Below the pieces are notes generated by a model. It saw nothing but the letters and a program-made list of their open reading frames with translations. It made no database searches and was not told where the DNA came from. The position numbers and the translations under genes were made by a program. A DNA stretch of 64,000 nt from NCBI RefSeq assembly GCF_011684115.1, contig NZ_JAADJV010000001.1, positions 1,488,001 to 1,552,000 of the forward strand. Direction: 5' to 3'. Positions 1 through 8,087 of this stretch are shown piece by piece (the stretch's first letter is position 1; every line of letters starts with the position of its first letter). The stretch comes from Rahnella aceris (lineage in GTDB: Bacteria; Pseudomonadota; Gammaproteobacteria; Enterobacterales; Enterobacteriaceae).

Positions 1-609
1 CGATACGCAACCAAGAAGTTTGATGCGGCCAAAACGGTTCCGGCTGAAAAGATTGAAAACATTATTGAGGCCGTGCGTCTGGCACCGACCTCAAGCGGTC
101 TGCAACCCTTCGAACTGCTGGTAGTCACTAATCCGGATATCCGCGCAAAAATCCGCACCGTTGCCTGGGATCAGGCGCAGGTCACCGACTGTTCTCACCT
201 GCTGGTGTTCGCGGCATGGGATGACATCACGCCAGAACGCGTGAACATGATGTTCGACCTGACCAACGAGGTTCGCGGTTTTAAAAACGAAGGCTGGGAA
301 AACTACCGCCAGAAACTGCTGAGCATTGTCGCTGAACGCGGTACCGAAGCGAATTATCAGGCCGCTGCACGTCAGGCCTATATCGGTCTGGGCGCCGCGC
401 TGATCGCCGCCGCGTTTGAAGAAGTGGATGCGACGCCAATGGAAGGGTTTGATCCTGCTGCCGTGGATGAAATCCTGGGCCTGAAAGACAAAAACCTGCG
501 CAGCGTGGTGATCCTGCCGCTGGGCTACCGCGCCCACGAAGGCGACTGGCTGGTGAACCTGAAGAAAGTTCGCCGCAGCCGTGAAAACTTCGTCACCGAA
601 ATCAAGTAA
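1..609 (+). CDS. Nitroreductase family NAD(P)H-dependent oxidoreductase (5' partial)
   Basis: The frame is open from base 1, so the gene begins before the window; probably only the first ten or so residues are missing. The N-terminal part carries the flavin-binding pattern RYATKKFD and, further on, APTSSGLQPF, as in NfsB-like oxygen-insensitive nitroreductases. The family is an FMN-containing cytosolic homodimer that reduces nitroaromatics and quinones with NAD(P)H. The C-terminal ILPLGYRA pattern is also typical. It ends at a strong hairpin and appears to be the last gene of its transcript. Family assignment is firm; the exact subfamily and substrate are not. Confidence 0.9.
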   Translation, partial: RYATKKFDAAKTVPAEKIENIIEAVRLAPTSSGLQPFELLVVTNPDIRAKIRTVAWDQAQVTDCSHLLVFAAWDDITPERVNMMFDLTNEVRGFKNEGWENYRQKLLSIVAERGTEANYQAAARQAYIGLGAALIAAAFEEVDATPMEGFDPAAVDEILGLKDKNLRSVVILPLGYRAHEGDWLVNLKKVRRSRENFVTEIK

Positions 610-613
610 TATC

Positions 614-643
614 AGGCCACCGGCCCTGTCCGGCCGGTGGCCT
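614..643 (+). terminator. Hairpin terminator of the nitroreductase gene
   Basis: A perfect 12-bp inverted repeat (AGGCCACCGGCC and its complement) with a 6-nt loop starts five bases after the stop codon. The T-run behind it is weak, so it may be an imperfect intrinsic terminator. Confidence 0.6.
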
Positions 644-912
644 TCATACCCTAAACACAGACGTACCTTACTGATGACATCCTGATTTTATTATCATAAA
701 TCCCCCTGACTTCACGCTTATAAGGTCATTTACGGACGATAAAAGCTTTCCGCTGTGCCGTTGCCCAGAGTGATCACCCCCGCAAAAATCATAATAAGTA
801 GCCCCTTTATTTAAAAAAAACCTTATCCGGGCTAAATAGCCTCATCAGAATGCCGATAACACATGCAGATAAATGATTTTACTGACTCTGTTAACTTATT
901 TTGAGGTTGCAT

Positions 913-2463
913 ATGTTAAAGAAGCTTCGCAATAAGGCAAAAGTCGAGCTTTATGTATGGATAGGGATACTCATAGCAACCTATTTATTTTCCCTGTATT
1001 TTAATATGAATGAAGTTTTCTATTCTTTTTTTAAAGCATATGAAGTCTATAATTTAGACGAAGTTTTCATTACCCTGAATATAACGGGTTTTCTTGGGCT
1101 TATTTTTTCTCTTATGAGAATAAAAGCAATGGAAAAGGAAATAGCAAGGCGAATGGAAGCTGAAAAGAATTTTCATTGGGTTGAATGTCATGATCCGGTA
1201 ACAGGGCTGCCGAATACAATCATACTCAACTCTACCATCGCACAATATAACCAAGAAAACAAAAGTAGTTTTGGTGTGTTCACCATTGAAATAAACAGAC
1301 TGAAGGATATTAATGATATTTTCGGCCATGACTATCATGATGAGATATTTAAGATTGTAGCAGAAAGACTGCTGAATATTTTCCCTGGCTGCGTTTATAA
1401 ATTAGCCGCCGATGATTTTCTTGTCCTGAGACCCAATATTGACAAAACCGACCTGACCTCGCTGTCCGGGCGCGTTATGCGTAGCCTGTGTTCACCGGTT
1501 AATCTGGATGGATTCACCTTCAATATTTCAGCCAATATTGGTATTTCACGATCCCCGGAAGATTCGTGCGATCTTAAGAAAGTGATTCAACAGTCCGATT
1601 GTGCAATGCATGTTGCTAAAAAAGCTGGCAGAGAGCAGATCAGGGCATTCTCTGCGAGCATGGAAGAATCTTTATTATCCATGGCACAACTGGAACGTGA
1701 TTTTAAATCAGCCTTGAAAAACAAAGTTTTTGTGAGTCATTATCAGCCTTTGGTGGATCTAAAATCAGAAAAAATCATAGGCTTTGAAGCCCTTGCCCGA
1801 TGGGAAATCTCGGCGGGAAAGTTCATCCCGCCGTCGAAGTTCATTGCGCTTGCTGAAGACACAGGAGCAATAACAGAACTGACAGAATATCTCTTACGGG
1901 AGGCATGTCTTGAAGCGCTAAAATGGCCATCCGACAAACGGTTGTCCTTTAATCTTTCACCTTTACTTTTATGTGACAAAAATCTTAAATCAAGAATTAT
2001 AGGTATTCTTGATGATGTGGGTTTCCCGCCAGAACAACTGGAAATTGAAGTCACGGAAAGCGCGCTGTTTAGCGACAGACATCTGGCCCGATATACACTT
2101 AAAAGACTCCGTGACGCAGGCGTTAAAATTGCTCTCGATGATTTTGGCACCGGATACTCAAGCCTTTCTCAGCTCTGTGACTTTCCCTTTGATACATTAA
2201 AAATTGATAAGAGTTTTATTGATACATTCCAGACTAATGAGAAACAGAATAAGATTGTTTGCTCTATTCTCTCCCTTGCCAACGCCCTCAACGTAAAAGT
2301 GGTTGCTGAAGGCATTGAATATAAAAGTCAGCTGATTATTTTACAGGAACTCGGCTGTGATATTGGTCAGGGCTATTTCCTCGGAAAACCGGTTCCTGCA
2401 GCAAATATTCATAAATCAATAAAATCGCCTTTAACTGAAGCTGAAAAGGTCACAGCGGAATGA
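913..2463 (+). CDS. Membrane-bound EAL phosphodiesterase with degenerate GGDEF domain
   Basis: About 516 residues. Two hydrophobic segments near the N-terminus (residues about 12-30 and 55-72) anchor it to the inner membrane. A GGDEF-like domain follows, but its signature reads AADDF, so cyclase activity is unlikely. The C-terminal EAL domain looks intact: EALAR, NLSP, EVTES, DDFGTGYSS, LKIDKSF, VAEGIE and GQGYFLGKP are all present, matching the metal- and substrate-binding residues of active c-di-GMP phosphodiesterases. I chose the ATG at 913, which follows a GAGG ribosome-binding site; a TTG lies 12 bases upstream. The gene is more AT-rich than its neighbours and its last 55 bases overlap the convergent MarR-GNAT gene. 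Confidence 0.9.
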   Translation: MLKKLRNKAKVELYVWIGILIATYLFSLYFNMNEVFYSFFKAYEVYNLDEVFITLNITGFLGLIFSLMRIKAMEKEIARRMEAEKNFHWVECHDPVTGLPNTIILNSTIAQYNQENKSSFGVFTIEINRLKDINDIFGHDYHDEIFKIVAERLLNIFPGCVYKLAADDFLVLRPNIDKTDLTSLSGRVMRSLCSPVNLDGFTFNISANIGISRSPEDSCDLKKVIQQSDCAMHVAKKAGREQIRAFSASMEESLLSMAQLERDFKSALKNKVFVSHYQPLVDLKSEKIIGFEALARWEISAGKFIPPSKFIALAEDTGAITELTEYLLREACLEALKWPSDKRLSFNLSPLLLCDKNLKSRIIGILDDVGFPPEQLEIEVTESALFSDRHLARYTLKRLRDAGVKIALDDFGTGYSSLSQLCDFPFDTLKIDKSFIDTFQTNEKQNKIVCSILSLANALNVKVVAEGIEYKSQLIILQELGCDIGQGYFLGKPVPAANIHKSIKSPLTEAEKVTAE

Positions 2464-3410
2464 AGCGGTGACCGGCGGGTGAACTGTTGTTCGGTCATCG
2501 TCATGCCCCACTGGTCGCCCTGCCATTCTTTCAGCAGTTCGAAACCAAAGGATTCATACAGACGTCGCGCAGCATGAAGGCCGCTGAAGGTCCAGAGCTG
2601 AACAGCGTCGAATCCGCGCCCGTCGCAAAACGCTATCGCTTCACTGAGCAGTTTTCTGCCCATGCCCGTTCCCCGGCAGCGGTCATCAAGAATAAACCAG
2701 CGCAGGTGGGCTTCGTTATTTCCCAGATCCTGACCATCGATAGCCACTGAACCGACCACCCGCCCGTTGCTGACCGCCAGCCAGACCTGGTTGCAGGGTT
2801 CATGCAAACGCCCGCAGAACTCGGCCAGTCCGCTGGCAACCTTTCCCTCGAAGAAATGCCCGAAGTTGTAATTACTGGCGTAATACGTGCCGTGCATTTC
2901 CGCAATCCGGCCAATCATGCCCGGCTGATATCCCGTGACGATTTCAATGTTGTGTTGGGGCGCGACCGGGTCCCCGTCGCGACAACGTTCAAGGGCGCGG
3001 GCATACGCCGTCAGGCCTTTTGCGACGGCCTGTTGCTGCGCAGCATCCAGATTTTCCAGCGCCTTGATCACGCGCATCGCACCGTACTCATTGATCCGCC
3101 CGACCGTCTGCTTGCCCTTTTCCGTCAGTATCAGTTGTTTCACTCTGGCATCATTTTCCGACGGCACTTCCTGCAGTTCACCCGCTGCCAGCAAACGGGC
3201 AAGCATGCGGCTGACGCTGGATTTTTCCAGCCCGAGGATCTGCACCAGTTGCGCGGCGGTCATGGCGCCCTGATTTTCAATTTCCACCAGGCTGTGTACG
3301 GCAGAAGGTGAATATTCTGTGGCCGCCAGCGTGGCGTTCATAAAACCCAGCTCGCGTACCATAAGGCGCGAGGAGGAACGGATTTCTTCGATTAAGGCGT
3401 GATCTGGCAT
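2409..3410 (-). CDS. MarR-type HTH / GNAT acetyltransferase fusion protein
   Basis: A 333-residue two-domain protein. Residues 1-145 form a MarR winged helix (AAQLVQILGLEKSSVSRMLARL recognition region, wing SENDARVKQ). Residues about 165-310 form a GNAT fold; the acetyl-CoA loop reads CRGTGMGRKL, followed by the ARRLYESFGFE motif. Fusions of this kind are known, and their acetyltransferase substrate is usually unknown. The C-terminal tail runs 55 bases into the convergent EAL gene. A 15-bp palindrome lies just upstream, suggesting autorepression. Domain calls are solid; the substrate is unknown. Confidence 0.88.
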   Translation of the reverse strand: MPDHALIEEIRSSSRLMVRELGFMNATLAATEYSPSAVHSLVEIENQGAMTAAQLVQILGLEKSSVSRMLARLLAAGELQEVPSENDARVKQLILTEKGKQTVGRINEYGAMRVIKALENLDAAQQQAVAKGLTAYARALERCRDGDPVAPQHNIEIVTGYQPGMIGRIAEMHGTYYASNYNFGHFFEGKVASGLAEFCGRLHEPCNQVWLAVSNGRVVGSVAIDGQDLGNNEAHLRWFILDDRCRGTGMGRKLLSEAIAFCDGRGFDAVQLWTFSGLHAARRLYESFGFELLKEWQGDQWGMTMTEQQFTRRSPLHSAVTFSASVKGDFIDL

Positions 3411-3436
3411 GCGTTTACCCGGGATTTTGACTGATA

Positions 3437-3451
3437 GTTGTATAATACAAC
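3437..3451. promoter_or_regulatory. Probable MarR-type operator upstream of the MarR-GNAT gene
   Basis: A perfect palindrome, GTTGTAT-A-ATACAAC, 26 bases before the MarR-GNAT start and 98 bases before the RpiR-type gene. Size and ATAC/GTAT half-sites fit MarR-family operators. The centre also contains TATAAT, so binding would cover a -10 element. Confidence 0.6.
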
Positions 3452-3549
3452 CATCATCCCCGGTGCACTGTCAATACCGCGATAAAGATTGTGCATGACA
3501 ATCCGGCACGTTCTGTGCAGGATGAGTTTTTTCTTTCCGGGGATCATTC

Positions 3550-4401
3550 ATGAGCGCAAAAACGGCATCGCTGGAAAGCCGTATCCGGCAGCAATGGGAT
3601 CAGCTTTCGTTGCACGAACAACGTTTAGCCGATGTCCTGTTAGCCGCGCCGGGCCAGCTGGCGATGAATACCGCGACTGAACTGGCGCAGAGCGCGGGCG
3701 TATCCAAAGCGACTGCCACGCGATTCTTTCGCCATATCGGTTATGAAAGCTACGATGCTGCCCGCCGTCAGGCGCGTGAAATGCAAAACAGCGGCTCGCC
3801 TCTGTATCTTCAGGCCGCACCCAGCGCTTCGCCCCTGGGCACGCTGATACAAAATCATCTGGAAAAAGAGGTCTCCAGCCTGGTGAACACGTTCCGTTTA
3901 CTGGAAGATGACCAGCTTGAAGCCTGCGTGGAGGCCATTGCCAACGCGAAACGTGTGGTGGTGATGGGCTGGCGTCACAGTCAGACCATCGCCATGCTGA
4001 TTTACCGCGACCTGATCCACGTTCACCCCGACGTACGCCTGCTGCCGCGCGCCGGTGATTCGCTGGCAGAACATCTGGCAGCGCTTGGCCCGCAGGATGT
4101 GGTGATCTGCGTCGGGCTGCGCCGTCGTATGCCTGCACTGGAAACCGCCATGAGTGCCCTGGCTGACATGCAGGTGCCGATGCTGTATATCTCCGATGTG
4201 CTGGCGGGTAAACCGGCGAAATATGCCAACTGGGTCTTGCGCTGTCATACCGACGTTAATCTGATTTTCGACAGCACCGTGGCGCTTTCCGGCGTCTGTA
4301 ACCTGCTCTGTTCACTGGTCGCCCGTCGCATGGGTAAAACCGGCAGCTACCATCTCGCCACCATCGAAACCCTGCACCAGAGCCTCGAAGAACTGGAGTA
4401 A
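3550..4401 (+). CDS. RpiR/MurR-family transcriptional regulator
   Basis: 283 residues. An N-terminal RpiR helix-turn-helix (residues 1-77; TELAQSAGVSKATATRFFRHIGY) is joined to a SIS sugar-isomerase-like domain (about 115-260) that normally senses a phosphosugar or other small ligand. It starts at ATG 3550 behind a GGGGATC ribosome-binding site and ends before a strong terminator. It lies 250 bp upstream of the ABC/DUF1989 operon in the same orientation, and paired GAAA...TTTC inverted repeats sit in that gap, so it is the likely regulator of that operon. The ligand cannot be read from sequence. Confidence 0.88.
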   Translation: MSAKTASLESRIRQQWDQLSLHEQRLADVLLAAPGQLAMNTATELAQSAGVSKATATRFFRHIGYESYDAARRQAREMQNSGSPLYLQAAPSASPLGTLIQNHLEKEVSSLVNTFRLLEDDQLEACVEAIANAKRVVVMGWRHSQTIAMLIYRDLIHVHPDVRLLPRAGDSLAEHLAALGPQDVVICVGLRRRMPALETAMSALADMQVPMLYISDVLAGKPAKYANWVLRCHTDVNLIFDSTVALSGVCNLLCSLVARRMGKTGSYHLATIETLHQSLEELE

Positions 4402-4448
4402 TGCGCCGCACTGGCGCAACGGCTGAACACTTATCCCCAAATCAGTGC

Positions 4449-4475
4449 AGCGGCGGATCTTTCCGCCGCTTTTTC
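4449..4475 (+). terminator. Intrinsic terminator after the RpiR-type gene
   Basis: A perfect 9-bp stem (AGCGGCGGA and its complement) with a 4-nt loop, followed by a T-run. It separates the regulator transcript from the downstream operon. Confidence 0.85.
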
Positions 4476-4517
4476 ACGCCTCCTGATGAAACCTGAGAAA
4501 TATAAATATTAAAACAA

Positions 4518-4560
4518 GAAACATTTGTTTCTCATTGATTATGGAAGAAAAAAATGTTTC
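4518..4560. promoter_or_regulatory. Two GAAA...TTTC inverted repeats, candidate RpiR operators
   Basis: GAAACA-TT-TGTTTC (4518-4531) is perfect; a second copy, GAAA-N6-TTTC (4547-4560), lies 29 bases away centre to centre. Both are upstream of the binding-protein gene at 4652. RpiR-family operators are commonly GAAA/TTTC palindromes, so control by the adjacent regulator is a reasonable inference. Confidence 0.5.
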
Positions 4561-4651
4561 CCGTCATATTCAGGCTGCGACTGATTAAAAAAGTGGCATG
4601 GAAACTGCTCTGTGGTCAGTGACATTTCACCAACACCAGGGAATCACCATA

Positions 4652-5488
4652 ATGAAAAAAATAGCATTGCTGATCGCCGCTTTAATCACTGCTGGCGCGG
4701 CTGGCACCGCACAAGCTGACACCCTGTCAGACATCAAAAGCAGCGGTAAAATCACCGTCGGCATCGACCCGACCTTCCCGCCTTATGAATTCACCAACGA
4801 TAAAGGCGAGATCACCGGCTACAGCGTGGCGATCATGCAATCTTTCGCCAAAGACCTCGGCGTGAAACTGGAGTTTCAGAAAACCGCGTTCAGCGGCATT
4901 CTGCCCGGCCTGATCTCCGGCTCATTCAATGCCGAAGGTTCTTCTCTTAACGTCACCGCCGAACGCGCCAAAAAAGTGCTGTTCACGGTGCCTTACAGCA
5001 AAACCGTCAATGGTGTGCTGGTGCGCGAGGCCGATGTGAAAAAATTCAGCGGCAAAACGTTGTCGCCGGAACAGTTGTCTGGTCTGAGCGGAGCCGTGAA
5101 AAGCGCCAGCGTGCCGGAACAGTTGCTCAAGGGCTTTAACGAAACGCTGACCAAAGAAGGCAAGAAGCCGATCACCATCATCAGCGTGGATACGCTGGAT
5201 CAGACCGTCAGCACGCTGATGACTAAACGCGCTGATTTCGTGTTTGACGACATTTCGGTGCTCGCACCGATCGTTAAAAAATACCCGAACAAAGTGGCTC
5301 AGGTTGGCGAAGCTGGCCCGTCACAGTGGATGGCGTGGGCAACACGTAAAGACGACACACGCCTGAACAAAGCCATCAGCGATCATATTTTGGCGATGCA
5401 GAAAGACGGCGAACTCACCACGCTGCAAAAACAGTATCTCGGCACCACCTTTACCGTGCCCGCCAGCGATTTCATTCCTCAGGAGTAA
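4652..5488 (+). CDS. ABC transporter substrate-binding protein, polar amino acid type
   Basis: 278 residues with a clear Sec signal peptide ending near AQA-DT. The mature start has the family-3 solute-binding pattern GKITVGIDPTFPPYEF, and FDDISVL lies in the second lobe. I chose the ATG at 4652, which begins the signal peptide behind AGGGA; a longer open frame would put 18 implausible residues in front. It is the first gene of a six-gene operon with two DUF1989 proteins, two permeases and a third DUF1989 protein. A small amino-acid-like or guanidino ligand is likely but unproven. Confidence 0.92.
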   Translation: MKKIALLIAALITAGAAGTAQADTLSDIKSSGKITVGIDPTFPPYEFTNDKGEITGYSVAIMQSFAKDLGVKLEFQKTAFSGILPGLISGSFNAEGSSLNVTAERAKKVLFTVPYSKTVNGVLVREADVKKFSGKTLSPEQLSGLSGAVKSASVPEQLLKGFNETLTKEGKKPITIISVDTLDQTVSTLMTKRADFVFDDISVLAPIVKKYPNKVAQVGEAGPSQWMAWATRKDDTRLNKAISDHILAMQKDGELTTLQKQYLGTTFTVPASDFIPQE

Positions 5489-5491
5489 GTT

Positions 5492-6121
5492 ATGTGCCAA
5501 TCCCTGCTGACGGTGCCCGCCGGTCACGGCAAAACCTTTACCGTGAACAAAGGGCAATTTATTACCGTCATTGATGCCGAAGGTCAGCAGGCCGCCGATT
5601 TTGTGGCCGTGAATGCCGCTGATCTGAATGAAAAACTGTCGCCGGTGCATACGCGTCAGCATCTGCGCTCGCTGTTCTTCAAACCCGGAGATGCGCTGTG
5701 GTCAAGTGAAAACCGCCCGATGTTGCGCATCATCGCCGACACCATTGGTATTCATGACGCCAATGTTCCGGCCTGCGACCGCACGCGTTTCAGTATCGAT
5801 TTCGGTGTTGAAGGCCATCGCAACTGCGTCGATAACCTGCTTGAGGGCATGAAGGCACACGGCGTGACCTATTTCAGCCTGCCGGAACCGTTCAACCTGT
5901 TCCAGAACGGGCCGGTCACCGCCGATGGCCGCATGGAAGTCACTGACCCGAACAGTAAAGCCGGTGACTGTATTGTCTTTGAAGCGCTGTGTGACCTGAT
6001 TTGCGCAGTGTCGTCCTGCCCGCAGGACATCATTCCCGGCAACGGTTTGCAGGTCACGCCGGTTGATATTCAGGTCAGCAATCATTACCACGGGGAGATT
6101 CAGCATGCTGTTAATGCGTGA
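5492..6121 (+). CDS. DUF1989 (urea carboxylase-associated) family protein A
   Basis: 209 residues, three bases after the binding-protein gene. It keeps the family hallmarks: an N-terminal beta domain (GQQAADFVAVNAAD), GHRNCVDNLLEG around residue 110 and SCPQDIIPGNG near 170. DUF1989 includes CgdA/CgdB, the two subunits of carboxyguanidine deiminase of the guanidine degradation pathway. Its 3' end overlaps protein B by 17 bases, so translation is probably coupled and the two may form a hetero-oligomer. No carboxylase or allophanate hydrolase gene is present, so the substrate is probably not carboxyguanidine itself. Confidence 0.85.
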   Translation: MCQSLLTVPAGHGKTFTVNKGQFITVIDAEGQQAADFVAVNAADLNEKLSPVHTRQHLRSLFFKPGDALWSSENRPMLRIIADTIGIHDANVPACDRTRFSIDFGVEGHRNCVDNLLEGMKAHGVTYFSLPEPFNLFQNGPVTADGRMEVTDPNSKAGDCIVFEALCDLICAVSSCPQDIIPGNGLQVTPVDIQVSNHYHGEIQHAVNA

Positions 6122-6752
6122 GGCCTGGGCCGAAAGTGAAGTCCGTCCGCTGGCCGGGCCGGTGGATATCAAAGCCGGTGAGACGGGCTCCATTCGCGTG
6201 CTGCGCGGGCAACTGTTGCGCATCACGGCAGCGGGCGAAGGTGCGGTGGCCGCACTGTTTGGCTTCAGCCTGAGCGACCCTGCTGTCTGGCTGTCGGTTC
6301 ATCACACCCGCGTATTCAGCAACAGCTATCTGCTGGGTTCTGGGATGCGTCTGGTGAATAACCGCCGTCGTCCGGTAATGGTGCTGGGCAAGGACAGCGT
6401 AAAACGCCACGACCTGCTGCTGCCGGGTTCGACCACCGCATGGCTGGCTGAGCGTGGTTATCAGGGGGATGGCTGCATTGAGTCGGTAAAAAGTGAACTG
6501 GCACGGCTGGGCATGAATGTGCCGAAACTGCCGGATCCCATCAATCTGTTCATGCACGTCCGGCTGACGCGAGAAGGTGATATTTTGCCGGAAACCAACT
6601 GCACGCAGCCGGGCGACAGCATTACCTGTCGCGTGGTGGCCGATACCGTCTTTGTGGTTTCTGCCTGCTGCACCGGTATTGAAGGCAACGATAAACCCGC
6701 GCCGCTGAAGCTTTCGGTCGCGGAAAATCTGTCAGCATTTGACGAGGAATAA
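6105..6752 (+). CDS. DUF1989 family protein B, diverged
   Basis: 215 residues from ATG 6105, which follows a GGGGAG ribosome-binding site inside the end of gene A. It aligns in layout with proteins A and C (N-terminal DIKAGETGSIRVLRGQ, central FSNSYLLGSGMRL, C-terminal PGDSITCRVVADTVFVVSACC). The HRNC motif is gone and CPQD is replaced by CCTG. In known two-subunit DUF1989 deiminases one subunit is likewise diverged, so B may be a structural or regulatory partner of A. Sequence alone cannot show whether B is catalytic. Confidence 0.8.
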   Translation: MLLMREAWAESEVRPLAGPVDIKAGETGSIRVLRGQLLRITAAGEGAVAALFGFSLSDPAVWLSVHHTRVFSNSYLLGSGMRLVNNRRRPVMVLGKDSVKRHDLLLPGSTTAWLAERGYQGDGCIESVKSELARLGMNVPKLPDPINLFMHVRLTREGDILPETNCTQPGDSITCRVVADTVFVVSACCTGIEGNDKPAPLKLSVAENLSAFDEE

Positions 6753-6755
6753 CGC

Positions 6756-7409
6756 ATGTTGGGGCTGGATGACCAGGTGATTGCAGCACTTCCCGAATTA
6801 GGCCATGGCCTGCTGATGACGCTGACACTTACCTTACTGGCGGCGCTGCTGAGCCTGGTGTGCGGGCAAATCATCTGCTTTATCCAGCTACGCAATGCCT
6901 GGCTGTGGCGCGTCACCGGGCGGTTGTATGTCAGCCTGATGCGTGGCACACCGGCTATCGTGCAGCTCTTTGTGGTGTTCTTCACCCTGCCGCGTCTCGG
7001 CCTCGGCGGTCAGCCAATGCTGGCGGCGGTGCTGGCGATTGGCCTGAACAGCGGGGCGTACGTCGCGGAAATCTTGCGGGTTAATCAGAGTCTGGTGACA
7101 CGCGGACAACGTGAAGCGGCGCGCACGCTGGGGCTGAACCGCTGGCTGACGTGGTGGTATGTGATCAACCCGCAGGTGATCCGCGCCAGCCTGCCGATGC
7201 TGGTGAACGAGTTTACGATTTTGCTGAAAACTACGCCGCTGGCGTCCGTGGTGGCGCTGACCGAACTGACCTATGCCGGACAAATCGTTATCGCCCGCAC
7301 TTACGACGCCACTCAGGTGCTGTTGCTGGTGTCAGCCGGGTATCTGCTGATCGCCCTGCCGCTGATCAGCGCGGTACGGCATCTGGAAGCCAAGCGGAGG
7401 ATGGCGTAA
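6756..7409 (+). CDS. ABC transporter permease, polar amino acid (HisM/GlnP) type
   Basis: 217 residues with about five membrane helices. The EAA loop reads REAARTLGLNRWLTWWYVINPQ, and SLMRGTPAIVQLFVVFF near the N-terminus is the family pattern. It starts at ATG 6756 behind GAGGA and overlaps the next permease by one base (TAATG). With that permease it would form the inner-membrane channel for the ligand captured by the upstream binding protein. No cognate ATPase is encoded in this operon. Confidence 0.92.
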   Translation: MLGLDDQVIAALPELGHGLLMTLTLTLLAALLSLVCGQIICFIQLRNAWLWRVTGRLYVSLMRGTPAIVQLFVVFFTLPRLGLGGQPMLAAVLAIGLNSGAYVAEILRVNQSLVTRGQREAARTLGLNRWLTWWYVINPQVIRASLPMLVNEFTILLKTTPLASVVALTELTYAGQIVIARTYDATQVLLLVSAGYLLIALPLISAVRHLEAKRRMA

Positions 7410-8074
7410 TGGACTGGCAGGCTATTCTTACCGCATTACCGTCGCTCGGCGCAGGCATGATTGCCACGTTAAAACTTTGTGCCATTGCGGCGATCTGCTC
7501 GCTGTTATGGGGCACGCTGATGGCCGTCGCGCTGATGCGTGCCCCGCCATTCTGGCAACGGTTGCTGCATCTTTACACCAGCCTGACGCTGGCGCTTCCA
7601 CTGCTGATCGTTATTTATCTGCTCTATTTCGTCCTGCCGGAATACGACATCACCTTTACCTCGCCGCAGGTCGGCGTGCTGGCACTGACGTTATATTACG
7701 CGCCGTATATCGCGCAGGTCGTACGCTCGGCGATTGAGATGTTACCGCGCGGCCAGTGGGAAGCCTGTCGTGTTTTAGGGCTGAGCCGCACGGAACAACT
7801 TCGCGACGTGGTGTTGCCACAAACGCTGCCGCAGATGTTATCGCCACTGGTCGGGCTGATGATCGGCCTGATTAAAGACTCCGCCCTGCTGTCGATTGTA
7901 TCGGTGCAGGAGTTTATGTACGCCGCCAAACAGGCGATTTCTGAGACTTACGCGCCGCTGGAGATTTATCTCACGGTCGCGCTGTGTTACTGGGTGCTGA
8001 ACAGTCTGATTGACTGGCTGGCGCGCCATATTGAATTTCGCATGACGCGCTACCGTCGCAGCATGCAACATTAA
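7409..8074 (+). CDS. ABC transporter permease, polar amino acid type (second subunit)
   Basis: 221 residues with several membrane helices. The EAA loop is GQWEACRVLGLSRTEQLRDVVLPQ. The ATG at 7409 overlaps the stop of the first permease, and a longer open frame upstream is only shadow. It pairs with the preceding permease. Its C-terminus runs to within 14 bases of the third DUF1989 gene, so all six genes appear to be one transcript. Confidence 0.92.
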   Translation: MDWQAILTALPSLGAGMIATLKLCAIAAICSLLWGTLMAVALMRAPPFWQRLLHLYTSLTLALPLLIVIYLLYFVLPEYDITFTSPQVGVLALTLYYAPYIAQVVRSAIEMLPRGQWEACRVLGLSRTEQLRDVVLPQTLPQMLSPLVGLMIGLIKDSALLSIVSVQEFMYAAKQAISETYAPLEIYLTVALCYWVLNSLIDWLARHIEFRMTRYRRSMQH

Positions 8075-8087
8075 TCAGGAGAAAAAA

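Noticed and set aside
4402..4651. Possible guanidine riboswitch upstream of the DUF1989 operon
   Set aside because: No paired ACGR-loop hairpins or ykkC-like conserved bases are seen; the symmetry present fits protein operators instead.
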